Source of the DNA: Ustilaginoidea virens | Lineage: Eukaryota > Ascomycota > Sordariomycetes > Hypocreales > Clavicipitaceae | NCBI RefSeq assembly: GCF_000687475.1 | Contig: NC_057321.1 | Span: forward strand, 1,550,001 to 1,614,000 | Length of the DNA: 64,000 bases | Reading direction: 5' to 3' | In this document: positions 48,201 through 57,498 of the stretch, one piece after another | Layout: the number at the start of each line of letters is the position of its first letter | Numbering within the stretch: the first letter of the stretch is position 1 | The notes under the pieces: generated by a model | Told to the model about the DNA's origin: nothing | Database searches by the model: none | What the model saw: the letters and a program-made list of their open reading frames with translations, nothing else | Program-made: the position numbers and the translations under genes

Positions 48201-49416
48201 AACGGGAATTCAAGTTGAGAAGATCATGGAGACCTTTTTTGTGACTACGATTAATTACACGAAGAAGTTTGATGAAAACAAGTACCAGTCCGAGATTACC
48301 TTCGACCGTGCCATCACAGCTTTTCCAGCGCCCGACGGACCGTGCTCGCTATATGATGCCTTGGGACGCAATTTCGATCAGCAAATATTGGAGGAGAGCA
48401 AGCTGTCAAGATACACAGCCATCAAGACTTTGCCGCCTGTGTTGCACATCCTGATTCAGCGGTCACAATCCATGGTCAGCAAAAACGGCAATGCGGTGGT
48501 GATTCCGGAGACGCTGTACCTAGACAGATATATGGATGCACCGCACGACTCGCTCATTTTCCGGCGTCGGGTCGAGGACTGGGCTTTGTCTAACCGTATC
48601 TCTGATCTCAAGTCGCAGATTTCCAGGGTTGATACGAATCCTAATTACATATCATGCTTGGAAAATTATTCAAAAGGAACCCTACAGCCTCCTGACGAAC
48701 CCACTGGGGCAGCTGAGAGCAAAAACGCAGAGGGCGGCGGCGGTACAGCGATTCGTAGCGCATCCGAGGAAAACTTTGACTTCGATGGGCCGGTAGACGA
48801 CGACTTCCTACTCATCACAGCATCCCCTCCGTCAGCCACAAGTTCCGAGCAACGCATCCTCGAGGAACCCAGGTGTTTAAGAGTCGGTGAAACGGATGCA
48901 GCCATTCGGCAAATGATGCGAGAGGAACTCGAACAGAGGGAGCGGACCTTTAAAATGCATCAAGAGGAACTCAACGGGACGCCATATCGACTCCACGCCG
49001 TGATTTGTCATCGCGGTCATTTGACGTCTGGTCATTATTGGGTTTGGATCCACGATTTCGAGGACAATATCTGGAGATGGTACAACGATGCGGACGTCAA
49101 GGAAAACAGGGATACTGCAGAGGTGCTCGAGACGCTGAGCACCAGCGGCGAACCGTACTTTTTGTGCTATGTTCGTGACGAAGACAAGACAGACTTGGTC
49201 AATGTACCCAAGCGTCAAGCAACCGCAACGGCAACGCCTTTGAAAGTTCAGCACACGCCAGAATCAGAAATCATGAGGAGCGGGGGCGAAGACGGAGAGG
49301 TGGGTGCTGCACCAGAAACTCACTGTGCCGACAATGTCGGACAGGAAGCAACCGTGGAGACGACAGCTGGCGCAGCCATGCCAGAAATGCAGGAGATACG
49401 AGGGGCGCGAGAGTAG
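45293..49416 (+). CDS. UBP2: Ubiquitin-specific protease, UBP2-like
   Basis: Cysteine deubiquitinase (C19/USP). Exons 45293-45434, 45511-46994, 47089-47470 and 47537-49416 give 1,295 aa. Splices: GCCG|GTAAGC...TTAG|GCTGC, ACGAAG|GTTAGC...GTAG|ATCGCC (a weak GTTAGC donor) and GGCTT|GTAAGT...GCAG|TTGCG, all in phase. A long N-terminal region (1-540), with a C-x-x-C pair in ICLDCHFHF, precedes the catalytic core. The Cys box is GLHNIGNTCYLNSLLQYLF (Cys613) and the His box is LTSGHYWVWIHDF (His about 1169), followed by WYNDADVKE. An acidic, disordered insertion (about 700-830) splits the core, as in yeast Ubp2, which trims K63-linked chains with Rsp5 and Rup1. The ATG at 45293 has the better context (AGGATGGCG); an in-frame ATG at 45284 adds three residues. 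Confidence 0.9.
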
Positions 49417-49917
49417 AGAAGTGTTCAGGAAAGGAGTCTGGAAGCATTTATGGGGGTTTCGGGCGGACGACATGCTGAGCTTTGCTACGACGCAAAGTCT
49501 TGTACAACAGAGAAGCTGATAAAGACTGTTGTGCGAATTGGCGCCACCTGGGGTAGAGCGAGGAGAATCATCATCGGTCATGCATAGCTGTTGCCACATT
49601 TGGTTGGATATAAATTAGACAAGAAGGCGCCCTGGGTTTCATACCACGAGGTATGGGGAAGGGTAGGATTATGCGAGTCTGGTTTATGCTTGGGAAGATT
49701 CGAGACATGGTTGATGAAGGCTGGCCGGGCGTGAGGGAGCCTTGCGTTGCCGCAACGGAGCTGGTAGTTATTGAATGAGGGGCTCATTGTTGTTTCGTTT
49801 GCAGATCGTTTTCAACTTTTTTTTTTTTTTCTTTTCTTCGCCTTGATTTCTTCATATTATTTTTATTCTTGAACTATCTGCTATTATCTCTTTCCCCCCC
49901 AACTACGCTTCCCCCAT
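49417..49917. other. Intergenic spacer between convergent genes
   Basis: The 3' flanks of the UBP2-like and AUH-like genes, AT-rich with a T-run at 49818-49831. Nothing gene-like. Confidence 0.65.
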
Positions 49918-51024
49918 TTACCTCCCCTTGAAAACAGGCTTTCGCTTTTCCTGAAACGCCTTCAAGGCCTCGTTTCTATCTTCGGTAGCTACAACCCTCT
50001 CATACATTTCGTCCTCCTTGTCCTGCGTCGCCCACGCGACCGCCTGCAAGCCTGCACGAATGGCAACCGGGCCACCTTCGCAAATCTCGTGCGCCAAGCG
50101 AACAGCCTCGGCCAGGGCAGACTTCCGCGCGACCTGGAGAATGTCCGTGGCGTCGGGCTCGACCTCGACCAGGCGATCCGCCAGACCGAGGAAGTACGCT
50201 TCCGGGGCGACGACGCGACGGCCCGTGAGGATGAGGTCTCTGGCTCGGGAGACGCCAATGATGGCAGGGAGGCGGGCCGTGCCGCCTGCTCCGGGGATGA
50301 TGCCGAGCCGGGTTTCCGGAAGACCGACGGTGGCGTTTGAGGTGAGCACTCGGAAGTGCGTCGATAGGGCCAGCTCGAGGCCGCCGCCGAGAGCAAGGGA
50401 CGACACGGCGGATATGGAGGGGATCTGGAGGCTTGCCAGAGACGCGAATGTTTCTCTCAGGCTGGTCAGAAAGTCGGCGGTCCTGCAACGGGCGCTCTTG
50501 TTTAGTTCTTTTTTATTTTATTTTATTTTATTTTATTATCTATTAAGTTTCTCCTCCTGGCCCAGAGGGCGCGGAGGCGGAGGCGGACGAACCGGGCTGG
50601 CGAGGCCGGAAACCAGTGCGAAGGGGGGGAGGGAAGGGGGCGACACGTACTCTTGCTGGGTGAATCCCCGGCGCTCCTTGAGATCGGCCCCGGCGCAGAA
50701 GCAAGCGTCGACTGCGCTGGCCAGGACCAGAGCTCTCGTGGGGCCAAGCTCGGCGGGCAGCCCTGGCGTGAGCGCGCCCGTCTCGCGACCGCCGGGGCCG
50801 TACTGCGCGTGGAGGTCGTCTACCTGGGCGCGGAGAGCCGACAGGAGGGCCTTGGAGATGGCGTTTCGGGCCTGGGGGCGGTTGAGCTCGAGGACGCGGA
50901 TGTGGCCCGAGGACGGGGCGGGGATGTTGGTGACGCGGATGAGAGGCTCGGACGCGGTGGAGTAGAGGCGGGCGAGGCGGGCGAGGCGGGTGATGCGGGG
51001 GACGGGGCGCAGACGGGGGGGCAT
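49918..51024 (-). CDS. Enoyl-CoA hydratase family, AUH-like methylglutaconyl-CoA hydratase, mitochondrial
   Basis: Exons 51024-50651 and 50482-49918 give 312 aa. The splice CAAGA|GTACGT...TTGCAG|GACCGCC joins FTQQE-TADFL in phase (168-bp intron). The N terminus (MPPRLRPVPRITRLARLARL) is Arg-rich without acidic residues, as for a mitochondrial presequence. Crotonase features are LNRPQARNAIS, the first oxyanion segment CAGADLKERRGFTQQE, the second oxyanion loop SLALGGGLELAL, and GLPETRLGIIPGAGGTARLP with the catalytic Glu. The CAGADLKER and IIPGAGGT signatures are those of AUH, which hydrates 3-methylglutaconyl-CoA in leucine breakdown; broader enoyl-CoA hydratase activity is possible. It is downstream of the J-domain gene on the same strand with a 374-bp gap. 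Confidence 0.9.
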
Positions 51025-51398
51025 GGCTGGCTTTCTGTCGTTTGGTTGATTGCTTGCTGGCTGGGGTGGGCGGTTGGTTCTGGGGGGAACGGGAAACCGG
51101 GGGAAGAAGAAAGAATCTGGCAGAGGTTGAGCTGCGTTGACGACGGGGTTGGTCGAGTTGGTCGGGATGTGGGCGGCGGCTTTTGTCGGCATTGGCGGGG
51201 ACACCGGCCCAAGTGCCGAGCAGGTCGACCGAGCGGGAGCGTCTTGGATTTGCGACTATGGGCGTGATGGATGGATGATGGATTGGACGCTCAGGACAGG
51301 CTTCGCGGGTATTGCACAATTGTGCATCTATTGACAGAATGAACGGGTCGTCAAACACATCCGCGTACATACGTGGTGCCGTCAACGCAGCTGAACCT
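51025..51398. other. Short spacer between two minus-strand genes
   Basis: About 370 bp holding the 5' region of the AUH-like gene. No separate gene seen. Confidence 0.6.
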
Positions 51399-52235
51399 TT
51401 AGTCAGTCCTACTTCTACCGGCGGGCTGCGACGGCCCCTCGTCAAACTTGCCCGGCCGATAGCCAAACGCCGCGTTCCCCCTCTCGCGCAGAAAGCAATC
51501 GACCCTCTCGCCCTTGCTGCGCCCCTCGGCGGCCAGGGTGCCGTCCCTCATCTGCTGCCCAACCGCCCAGTCCCGCTGCTGCGCAAAGCCGGCGTGCTGC
51601 TCCCCGAGCGCCTCGGCGCGGTTCATCTGCGCCAGCGCCCCGACCATGCACATGCAGACCACGAGGGCGGCAAACGTCCCGTTGCTCACGTAGACCCGCT
51701 CGGCGCGGCCGTCCCTCTCGTCGCGCCAGCGCTGCCAGTCCTCCCAGGTGGCGTTGCGGGAGGCGTTGCCGGGGCGGTGCCTCCACGCGCGGTCGGCCTC
51801 GCGGCGGGGGCCGCGTGCGCCGTCCGTCCAGCCGACGCCGTGGCGGTCGTACAGGCGGCGCTTGGCGGCGTCGCCGAGGAGCTCGTTGGCCGCCACGACG
51901 AGCCGGTACCTCTCGAGGCGCGCGGCGCTGGAGATGTTGTGCGCGCCCGTCGCGGCGACCCGCTCGTGCGCGTCCGGGTGGTACAGCTTGACGAGCTGGT
52001 AGAAGCGGCGCTTGGAGTACGGCGCGCCGCGCGGCAGGCCGAGGATCTCGTAGGGCGTCGGGTGCGGGGAGCGCGGCCACGGCGGCAGGTCCGGGGGGTC
52101 GGGGGCCGGCGCGGCGTAGTGGCGCCTGGGCGGCCGGCCGTGCGTCAGGAGAGCGGGCGCGGCGGGCGCGGCGGCCAGCGAGGCCGCAGCGGCGAGGGGT
52201 GAGGAGAAGCCGCCGGTGCAGGCTCTGAGCGGCAT
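51399..52235 (-). CDS. Membrane-anchored J-domain (DnaJ-like) protein, probably mitochondrial
   Basis: Single exon, 278 aa. An Ala/Arg-rich N terminus (1-45) without acidic residues suggests mitochondrial targeting. The J domain covers about 57-135: PTPYEILGLPRGAPYSKRRF, the HPD tripeptide at 86-88 in KLYHPDAHE, and a final AAKRRLYDRHGVGW. The helix III to IV loop carries a longer insertion than in canonical DnaJ. One hydrophobic segment (about 183-203, FAALVVCMCMVGAL) could span a membrane. No Gly/Phe region, zinc finger or client-binding C terminus is present, so this is a class III (type C) J protein recruiting an Hsp70. The closest named homologue is not clear to me. Confidence 0.85.
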   Translation of the reverse strand: MPLRACTGGFSSPLAAAASLAAAPAAPALLTHGRPPRRHYAAPAPDPPDLPPWPRSPHPTPYEILGLPRGAPYSKRRFYQLVKLYHPDAHERVAATGAHNISSAARLERYRLVVAANELLGDAAKRRLYDRHGVGWTDGARGPRREADRAWRHRPGNASRNATWEDWQRWRDERDGRAERVYVSNGTFAALVVCMCMVGALAQMNRAEALGEQHAGFAQQRDWAVGQQMRDGTLAAEGRSKGERVDCFLRERGNAAFGYRPGKFDEGPSQPAGRSRTD

Positions 52236-53295
52236 CTCGAGCTGATGGGGGGGGGGGGGGGGGGGGGGCCCGGGGGCGGTTGTGTTCTATCTCGTCACTT
52301 GCGGGGAGGATGAACGAAGGGGGGGGGGGTTGCTTCACATGGTGGGTTCGGAGGTCGCGCTGCCCGGGCTGGGGGTGAGATTGTGTGGATTGTGTGCGTA
52401 GTAAGGGGTAAAGGCGAAGAGATGATGGGCGATTTCGAATGCAGGTGATGGGTGGATTCAGGTTGATGATGATGTGTTGAGTGTTGCAAAGGAATCCGGC
52501 ATCTGCGCTGCCAGCGACAAGTTAGTTTCGTCGAGGTTGGCGGGAGTGGGGCGAGGGCGGCAGACCCGCTTTTGCTGTTATCCCCCGCCGCGCTACTTCG
52601 TTTCTGCCGTCTACATGCATAACAGGAACCCGAAGCAAGCAAAAGACGGAAGAAACATGGCGTGTCACCCCACGTGATGGGAAGCACGTGATATAGATTG
52701 GTGGATATATAGCTATGCCTTACGCACACCGTAGACAGAGAATAACCAAGCCCATTATAATACACATTCTGACCTCATTGATCGTAATAATTAGTAGCAA
52801 TTACACAGCACTAGAACCAGAACTAGAACCAAGAGCATTTTTTATTTTCAATATAGATAATACCGCAGAGCCCCTCCGCCGTTTTCCTACGATATTCCTC
52901 CTTGCAGCCATCTAGATAGACGAAATAGACAAGTCTTCAAACCCCCCTTAGTTTTTAAAGCTATTTATAAGAAAAGCAGTATCACCCTAAAGCTATTTAC
53001 GAAAAGAGTAGCATCATCCATTTTATATATCCTTACATTCCCCTAGTAAAGACTTAATTCTAGATTCGTAGCGTCTCTACGTCTTCTGCAAAATAAGTTA
53101 TTTATAGTCAATATAACTTACTTAATATTAACGAGATACTACTTTATACTTAGCAGAAAATTTCTTGCTATTCGATACGAATACTATTTACCCTATTGAA
53201 TAGGTCGAGTTATACTATTCTTTTATTTCCTTCCTAAAAAGGTAGACTAAAAAGGCCTAGCAATTTGCCCTAACGATAAGTAATATCATTAATAT
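52236..53295. other. Transition from GC-rich gene space to AT-rich transposon DNA
   Basis: Starts with a G-run at 52247-52268, then the 5' flank of the J-domain gene. From about 52,680 the sequence becomes AT-rich with frequent TA steps and loses open frames apart from one 66-codon frame at 52715-52915. No protein or LTR was recognised in the AT-rich part. Confidence 0.6.
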
Positions 53296-54042
53296 TGCAA
53301 TTCTCAAGGTCACTATAAAAGCAGAGCCTTACTAGCTAGCTAGATGGCACGAGACTGTCTGCGACCTGTGAACTAATCTTAGTATAAATACTAGATTTTT
53401 CACTAAGTCCTAAGACTATATAAGTGCTATAAAGCAGGGCAAGTGTAAAGGCAAGGCAAATATAAAATAACCAGAAAACGCAGAGAAGGTAAGAAGTTAA
53501 GAGGCATATAGTGTATTAACAGACTCGATTGTGCTACCCTTCTACTATTTAGAAAGACGGGGGAAAGCTATCCTATATATACACGAAGGAGGGGTGGGCC
53601 CAGGTATCCAGGGTAGCCAGTAAGAGAGCTCCCCATAATGCTCATCAGTAATTCCGCTAAATCCGACTAACCCCGCTATATCCAGCCACCCCAACCACCA
53701 CGCTAGTGACTAACCACCACGCTAGTAGGCAACCACTACGCTAGTAAACTAGCCACCACGCTAGTAGGCCACCACGCTAATTTAGCAATACCACACCACG
53801 CTAATAGGCCGCCACCACACTAGTAGGCAACCACGCTAATTTAGCAATGCCATACCTTTTCAACAAGGCCTACCTTACTTGATATACAGTAAATAATCCA
53901 CTGAAAATCCTTAAGGTAAAAGGCAAAGGCCTAAGGTAAGAAAGACTACCGTAAGTCTAAGAGGCGGTATAAGGGCTAAAAGGTCAGTAAGCCAGTAGGG
54001 TATTAGGCCAGCAGCCTAGTAGGCTACTATAGGATTTTAACA
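53296..54042 (-). repeat. LTR A (3' LTR of element 1)
   Basis: A 747-bp reverse complement of the LTRs at 56024 and 61625. It begins TGTTAAAATCC and ends AGAATTGCA in element orientation, and includes the TATATATA box at 53574-53581 and the CTAGCGTGGTGG minisatellite. Confidence 0.9.
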
Positions 54043-54054
54043 CCCCCTCTGATT
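54043..54054 (-). other. Polypurine tract of element 1
   Basis: Reads AATCAGAGGGGG on the minus strand, directly before LTR A. This is the expected plus-strand primer site. Confidence 0.75.
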
Positions 54055-56023
54055 AGCTACTGTAGTAGCAAGCTAATCGTATAAAGGATAGGGAAAGAAA
54101 ATGCAGTAAAAAGTGCTAAGGAAAAACATAGGAAAAACCTTAGAAAAAATATGTTAGTAGAAGTTAGTAGGCCCTAAGACCTAGTAACTCGCGGAACCTA
54201 GTAAATTTAGGACCCGGCAGTGGCTTAGTAAGACCGTTAGTAGGCATACTATTAGTAGGTAAGTAGGTAATTTTAACCAAGCCTAGCTGGGCTTGCTCCC
54301 TAATATACCGGAATTTTAATAGCGTATGCTTAATGCGAGCGTGCTAATTAGGGTCGTTAGAATTCGAAATAGAGCCCTAATTATCGCAGTATAGCGGTAT
54401 AGGGCGTAAAATATTAATTTCCAGCTCCTTATAAAGGTTAGAAAGCTACTATATCTCACGGATAATCTTAAGTAATACATTAGATTCAGCTTCTAAAGTA
54501 GATAGTACTACTAAAGAGGCTCGCTTAGAACGCCAGCTAATAGGACTACTATTAATAGTAGTAAGGAAGCCTCTAGTAGATTTAGAGGTTTCTTTACAGC
54601 CAGTAAAATCGCTATCAGAATAAGCGGTTATAATAGGCTATTGGTTGCTTTTAGTAGTACTAAAGCAAATAGCTAGGTTCTCAGTGCCTTTAAGGTAGCT
54701 AAAGCTGCCTTTCGCAGCATTTAAATGTATATTAATTGCCTTAGACATAAACCGAGAGAGGTATTGCGTAGGAAATGCTAGATCGGGTCTAATTATTATT
54801 ATAAGCCATATTATAGTGCCAGTAAGGCTCTGATAAAGGCTTTGATTAGTAGGGCTAAGGTCTTTTCCACTAGATTCATTAAGAATTCCTAGTTAAAGTA
54901 GAATAAGCTGAGGTTTAGTATCCTATAAGCCGAATTTAGCTAGAACCTCTACTATAAATTGGGCTTGGTGAAGCTATAATAAACCTTCCTTCCTATTTTA
55001 TATAATTTATATGCCTAGGAAGAAGGAAGCCAGACCGCGGTCTTCTATAGCATAGACCTTATAAAATTTCCTTTTTAGCTGGTTGATATAAGTTATATTT
55101 AGACCAACTAATAGGCAATCGTTAATATAGGTAATGATAAAAGTGCTAGTTTGCTTATTATAAAAGACGGCAGTATTAAAGGCTAAAGGTAAAAAACCTT
55201 TACTAGAAATTAGGTCTTTTAGCCGGTATTGCTATTCGCGGGGTGCTTATTTTAGCCCGTATAGGGCCTTCTTTAGTAAGATAGCTTACTTAATAAAAGG
55301 GTTAAATCCAGCTTCTTTAAGCAAAGTTAGTAGCTATTAGCGCTATATATTAGACTAAAGCTTGCTATCAGTTAGTAATAAGCTCTCTGTAAATTTAAGG
55401 AATCTATTAGGGATATCTATATAAATAGTCTTAGAAAGTTCGCTATTTAGGAAGGCGCCTATAAAGTCGATTTGCTCTATCTCCTAATTATTGCTAGCAG
55501 CTAAAACTAGTATAACCCTCTAGATAGGTAGGATAAAGGTAGAAGTATAGGTATACTGAAAGTCCTTTCCTTCGACTTGCATAAAGCCCTTAATAACTAA
55601 TCTAGCCTTATATTTTATAGGCTAATTATTAGCATCCTTTTTAACCCGAAAAACAGGCCTATTGCGTATAATTTTCCTATTAATAGGAACACTAGACTTA
55701 AGAATAAATTAGAAGATTTTAGTATCTAAAAGCTACTTAAATTCCTTAAATAGTGCCTTTATCTAAAGGTCTTTCTCAGGGCTTTATAGCAGATCCTTCC
55801 AGCTATTAGGCGTGCTATCAGGGGCCTTTTTAGCTAGCTTACGCTTAGCTATATAATAGGAATCCTATATCAAGTAATATAAATCCTGATTAGGGAATAA
55901 GTCGGTAGGGCTAGTAGGGTTAGTAGGGCTAGTAGGGCCAGCAGGGCCAGTAAGGTCGGTAGGATTAAGGCTAGTAAGGATATCTATAAGGTCATCCTTT
56001 GCAGTAGCTAGGGACTAAAGTAT
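54055..56023 (-). pseudogene. Broken copia pol fragment (reverse transcriptase-RNase H)
   Basis: In the minus orientation the order is a Pro/Thr-rich linker, reverse transcriptase and RNase H. The reverse-transcriptase catalytic motif, YVDD in element 2, reads Y-I-N-D here at 55118-55129, so a metal-binding Asp is lost. The RNase H part retains a STLEAE-like stretch near 54,500. The frame has multiple TAG/TAA stops. It cannot encode a working enzyme. Confidence 0.82.
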
Positions 56024-56224
56024 TGTTAAAATCCTATAGTAGCCTACTAGGCTGCTGGCCTAATGCCCTACTGGCCTACTAACCTTCTGGCCCTTATACC
56101 GCCTCTTGGACTTACGGTAGTCTTACCAACCTTAGGCCTTTGCCTTTTACCTTAGGATTTTCAGTAGATTATTTACTGTATATTAAGTAAGGTAGGCCTT
56201 ATTAAAAAAGGTGTGGCATTGCTA

Positions 56225-56355
56225 AATTAGCGTGGTTGCCTACTAGCGTGGTGGCGGCCTACTAGCGTGGTGTGGCATTGCTAAATTAGCGTGGTGGCCT
56301 ACTAGCGTGGTGGCTAGTCCACTAGTGTGGTGGTTAGTTACTAGTGCGGTGGTTA
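56225..56355 (+). repeat. CTAGCGTGGTGG minisatellite within LTR B
   Basis: Units of about 16-20 bp around CTACTAGCGTGGTGGC, with a GTGTGGCATTGCTAAATTAG unit interspersed. Copy number and order differ in LTR A (53690-53850) and LTR C (61835-61970). Confidence 0.82.
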
Positions 56356-56465
56356 GGGTGGTTAGAAAGGTCGGATATAGCGGGGTTGCTGACGTATCAT
56401 AGCGAGCATTACGGGGAGCTTTCTTACTGGCTACCTTGGATGCCTGGGCCCACCCCTCCTTCGTG

Positions 56466-56473
56466 TATATATA
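56466..56473 (+). promoter_or_regulatory. LTR TATA box
   Basis: TATATATA, followed by GGATAGC, conserved in the other LTRs at 53574-53581 (-) and 62093-62100 (+). It is the likely Pol II start region of the element. Confidence 0.7.
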
Positions 56474-56753
56474 GGATAGCTTTTCCCCTTCTTTCTAGAT
56501 AGTAGAAGGGTAGCACAATCGAGTCTGTTAATGCACTATATGCCTCTTAACTTCTTACCTTCCCTGCGTTTTCTAGTTATCTTATATTTGCCTTGCCTTT
56601 ATACTTGCCCTGCTTTATAGCACTTGTATAGTCTTAGGACTTGGTGAAAAATCTAGTATTATACTAAGATTAGTTCACAGGTCGTAGACAGTCTCGTGCC
56701 ATCTAGCTAGCTAGTAAGGCTCTGCTTTTATAGTGACCTTGAGAATTGCAATA

Positions 56754-56765
56754 GGTTACGAGCCC
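56754..56765 (+). other. Primer-binding site of element 2 (one mismatch)
   Basis: GGTTACGAGCCC three bases after LTR B. It matches the complement of the initiator tRNA-Met anticodon arm except for C in place of T. Confidence 0.75.
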
Positions 56766-56929
56766 GGATTTTTATTTTTTTGTTTTTACCCTACCTTTTT
56801 ATGTTCACCCCTTGGTCTCTTTTGCTTATTAGTACTACTAATATAGCTATCTTTTGGTATCTTCGGCTTACCCTTATTAACTTCGCTTACCTATTATCAC
56901 TTTTGGCTTACCCTCTATTACCTACGGTA

Positions 56930-57260
56930 TTACCCTGCGGCAATTAACGGCATACCTAACGGCAATTTACGGCGTAACCTTACGGCATTTTTAGCGTAAC
57001 CTTACGTTATTTTTCGGCGTAACCTACGGCACCTACGGATTTTATAGTGTGATATCTACCACATTATACCACTGTATAACACTTTTACACCTAGTGCACG
57101 ATACCTACTGCACTGTACGGCACCTGTTATACTCTTCCACTTATAGCACTTTTGGTACGGCACTTACGGCACCTCTTATATTACGGCACCTATAGCACCC
57201 ACGGCACCTACGGCACCTACGGCACTTACGGCACCTTTATATTACGGCACTAAATAAGCA
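56930..57260 (+). repeat. TACGGCACC leader minisatellite, element 2
   Basis: Repeated TACGGCACC/TACGGCACTT and earlier TTACGGCGTAACC units in the untranslated leader between primer site and gag. The same arrangement recurs in element 3. Confidence 0.8.
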
Positions 57261-57498
57261 CCTTAAACACCAACGCTATAATACGGACTTGCACAACGCC
57301 TATGGCATCTGTGCTTTTATACTGAGACCTACCGCTATATTCTGCGGTTACCTTTTATAGTAGGCTACTAGCCACTATATTTACTGACTTTCCAGCTTAT
57401 TACTCGACTATTTTGCTAGCTATTCAGCTAGTTATTCCTCTGTTTTACAACTATCGGCACCATTTTTTCAACGGATTTTTAAACCCTTTTTGCCCACT

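Larger units (their letters stand above)
53296..56023 (-). mobile_element. Ty1/copia element 1, 5'-truncated, minus orientation
   Basis: The reverse complement carries the end of integrase/start of reverse transcriptase, the rest of reverse transcriptase, RNase H, a polypurine tract and a 3' LTR. Its pol sequence from 56,020 down to about 55,010 is colinear with element 2 at about 60,555-61,620, and continues past the point where element 2 stops. Its own 5' half is missing: at 56023/56024 it abuts the 5' LTR of element 2 in the opposite orientation. Frames are closed by many TAG/TAA codons. Confidence 0.88.
56024..56750 (+). repeat. LTR B (5' LTR of element 2)
   Basis: 727 bp, bounded by TG...CA (TGTTAAAATCC to GAGAATTGCA). 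It contains a TATA box and an internal minisatellite at about 56225-56355. Confidence 0.92.

Noticed and set aside
52715..52915. 66-codon frame at the start of the AT-rich region
   Set aside because: Hydrophobic composition expected from AT-rich DNA. No homologous motif or gene context.
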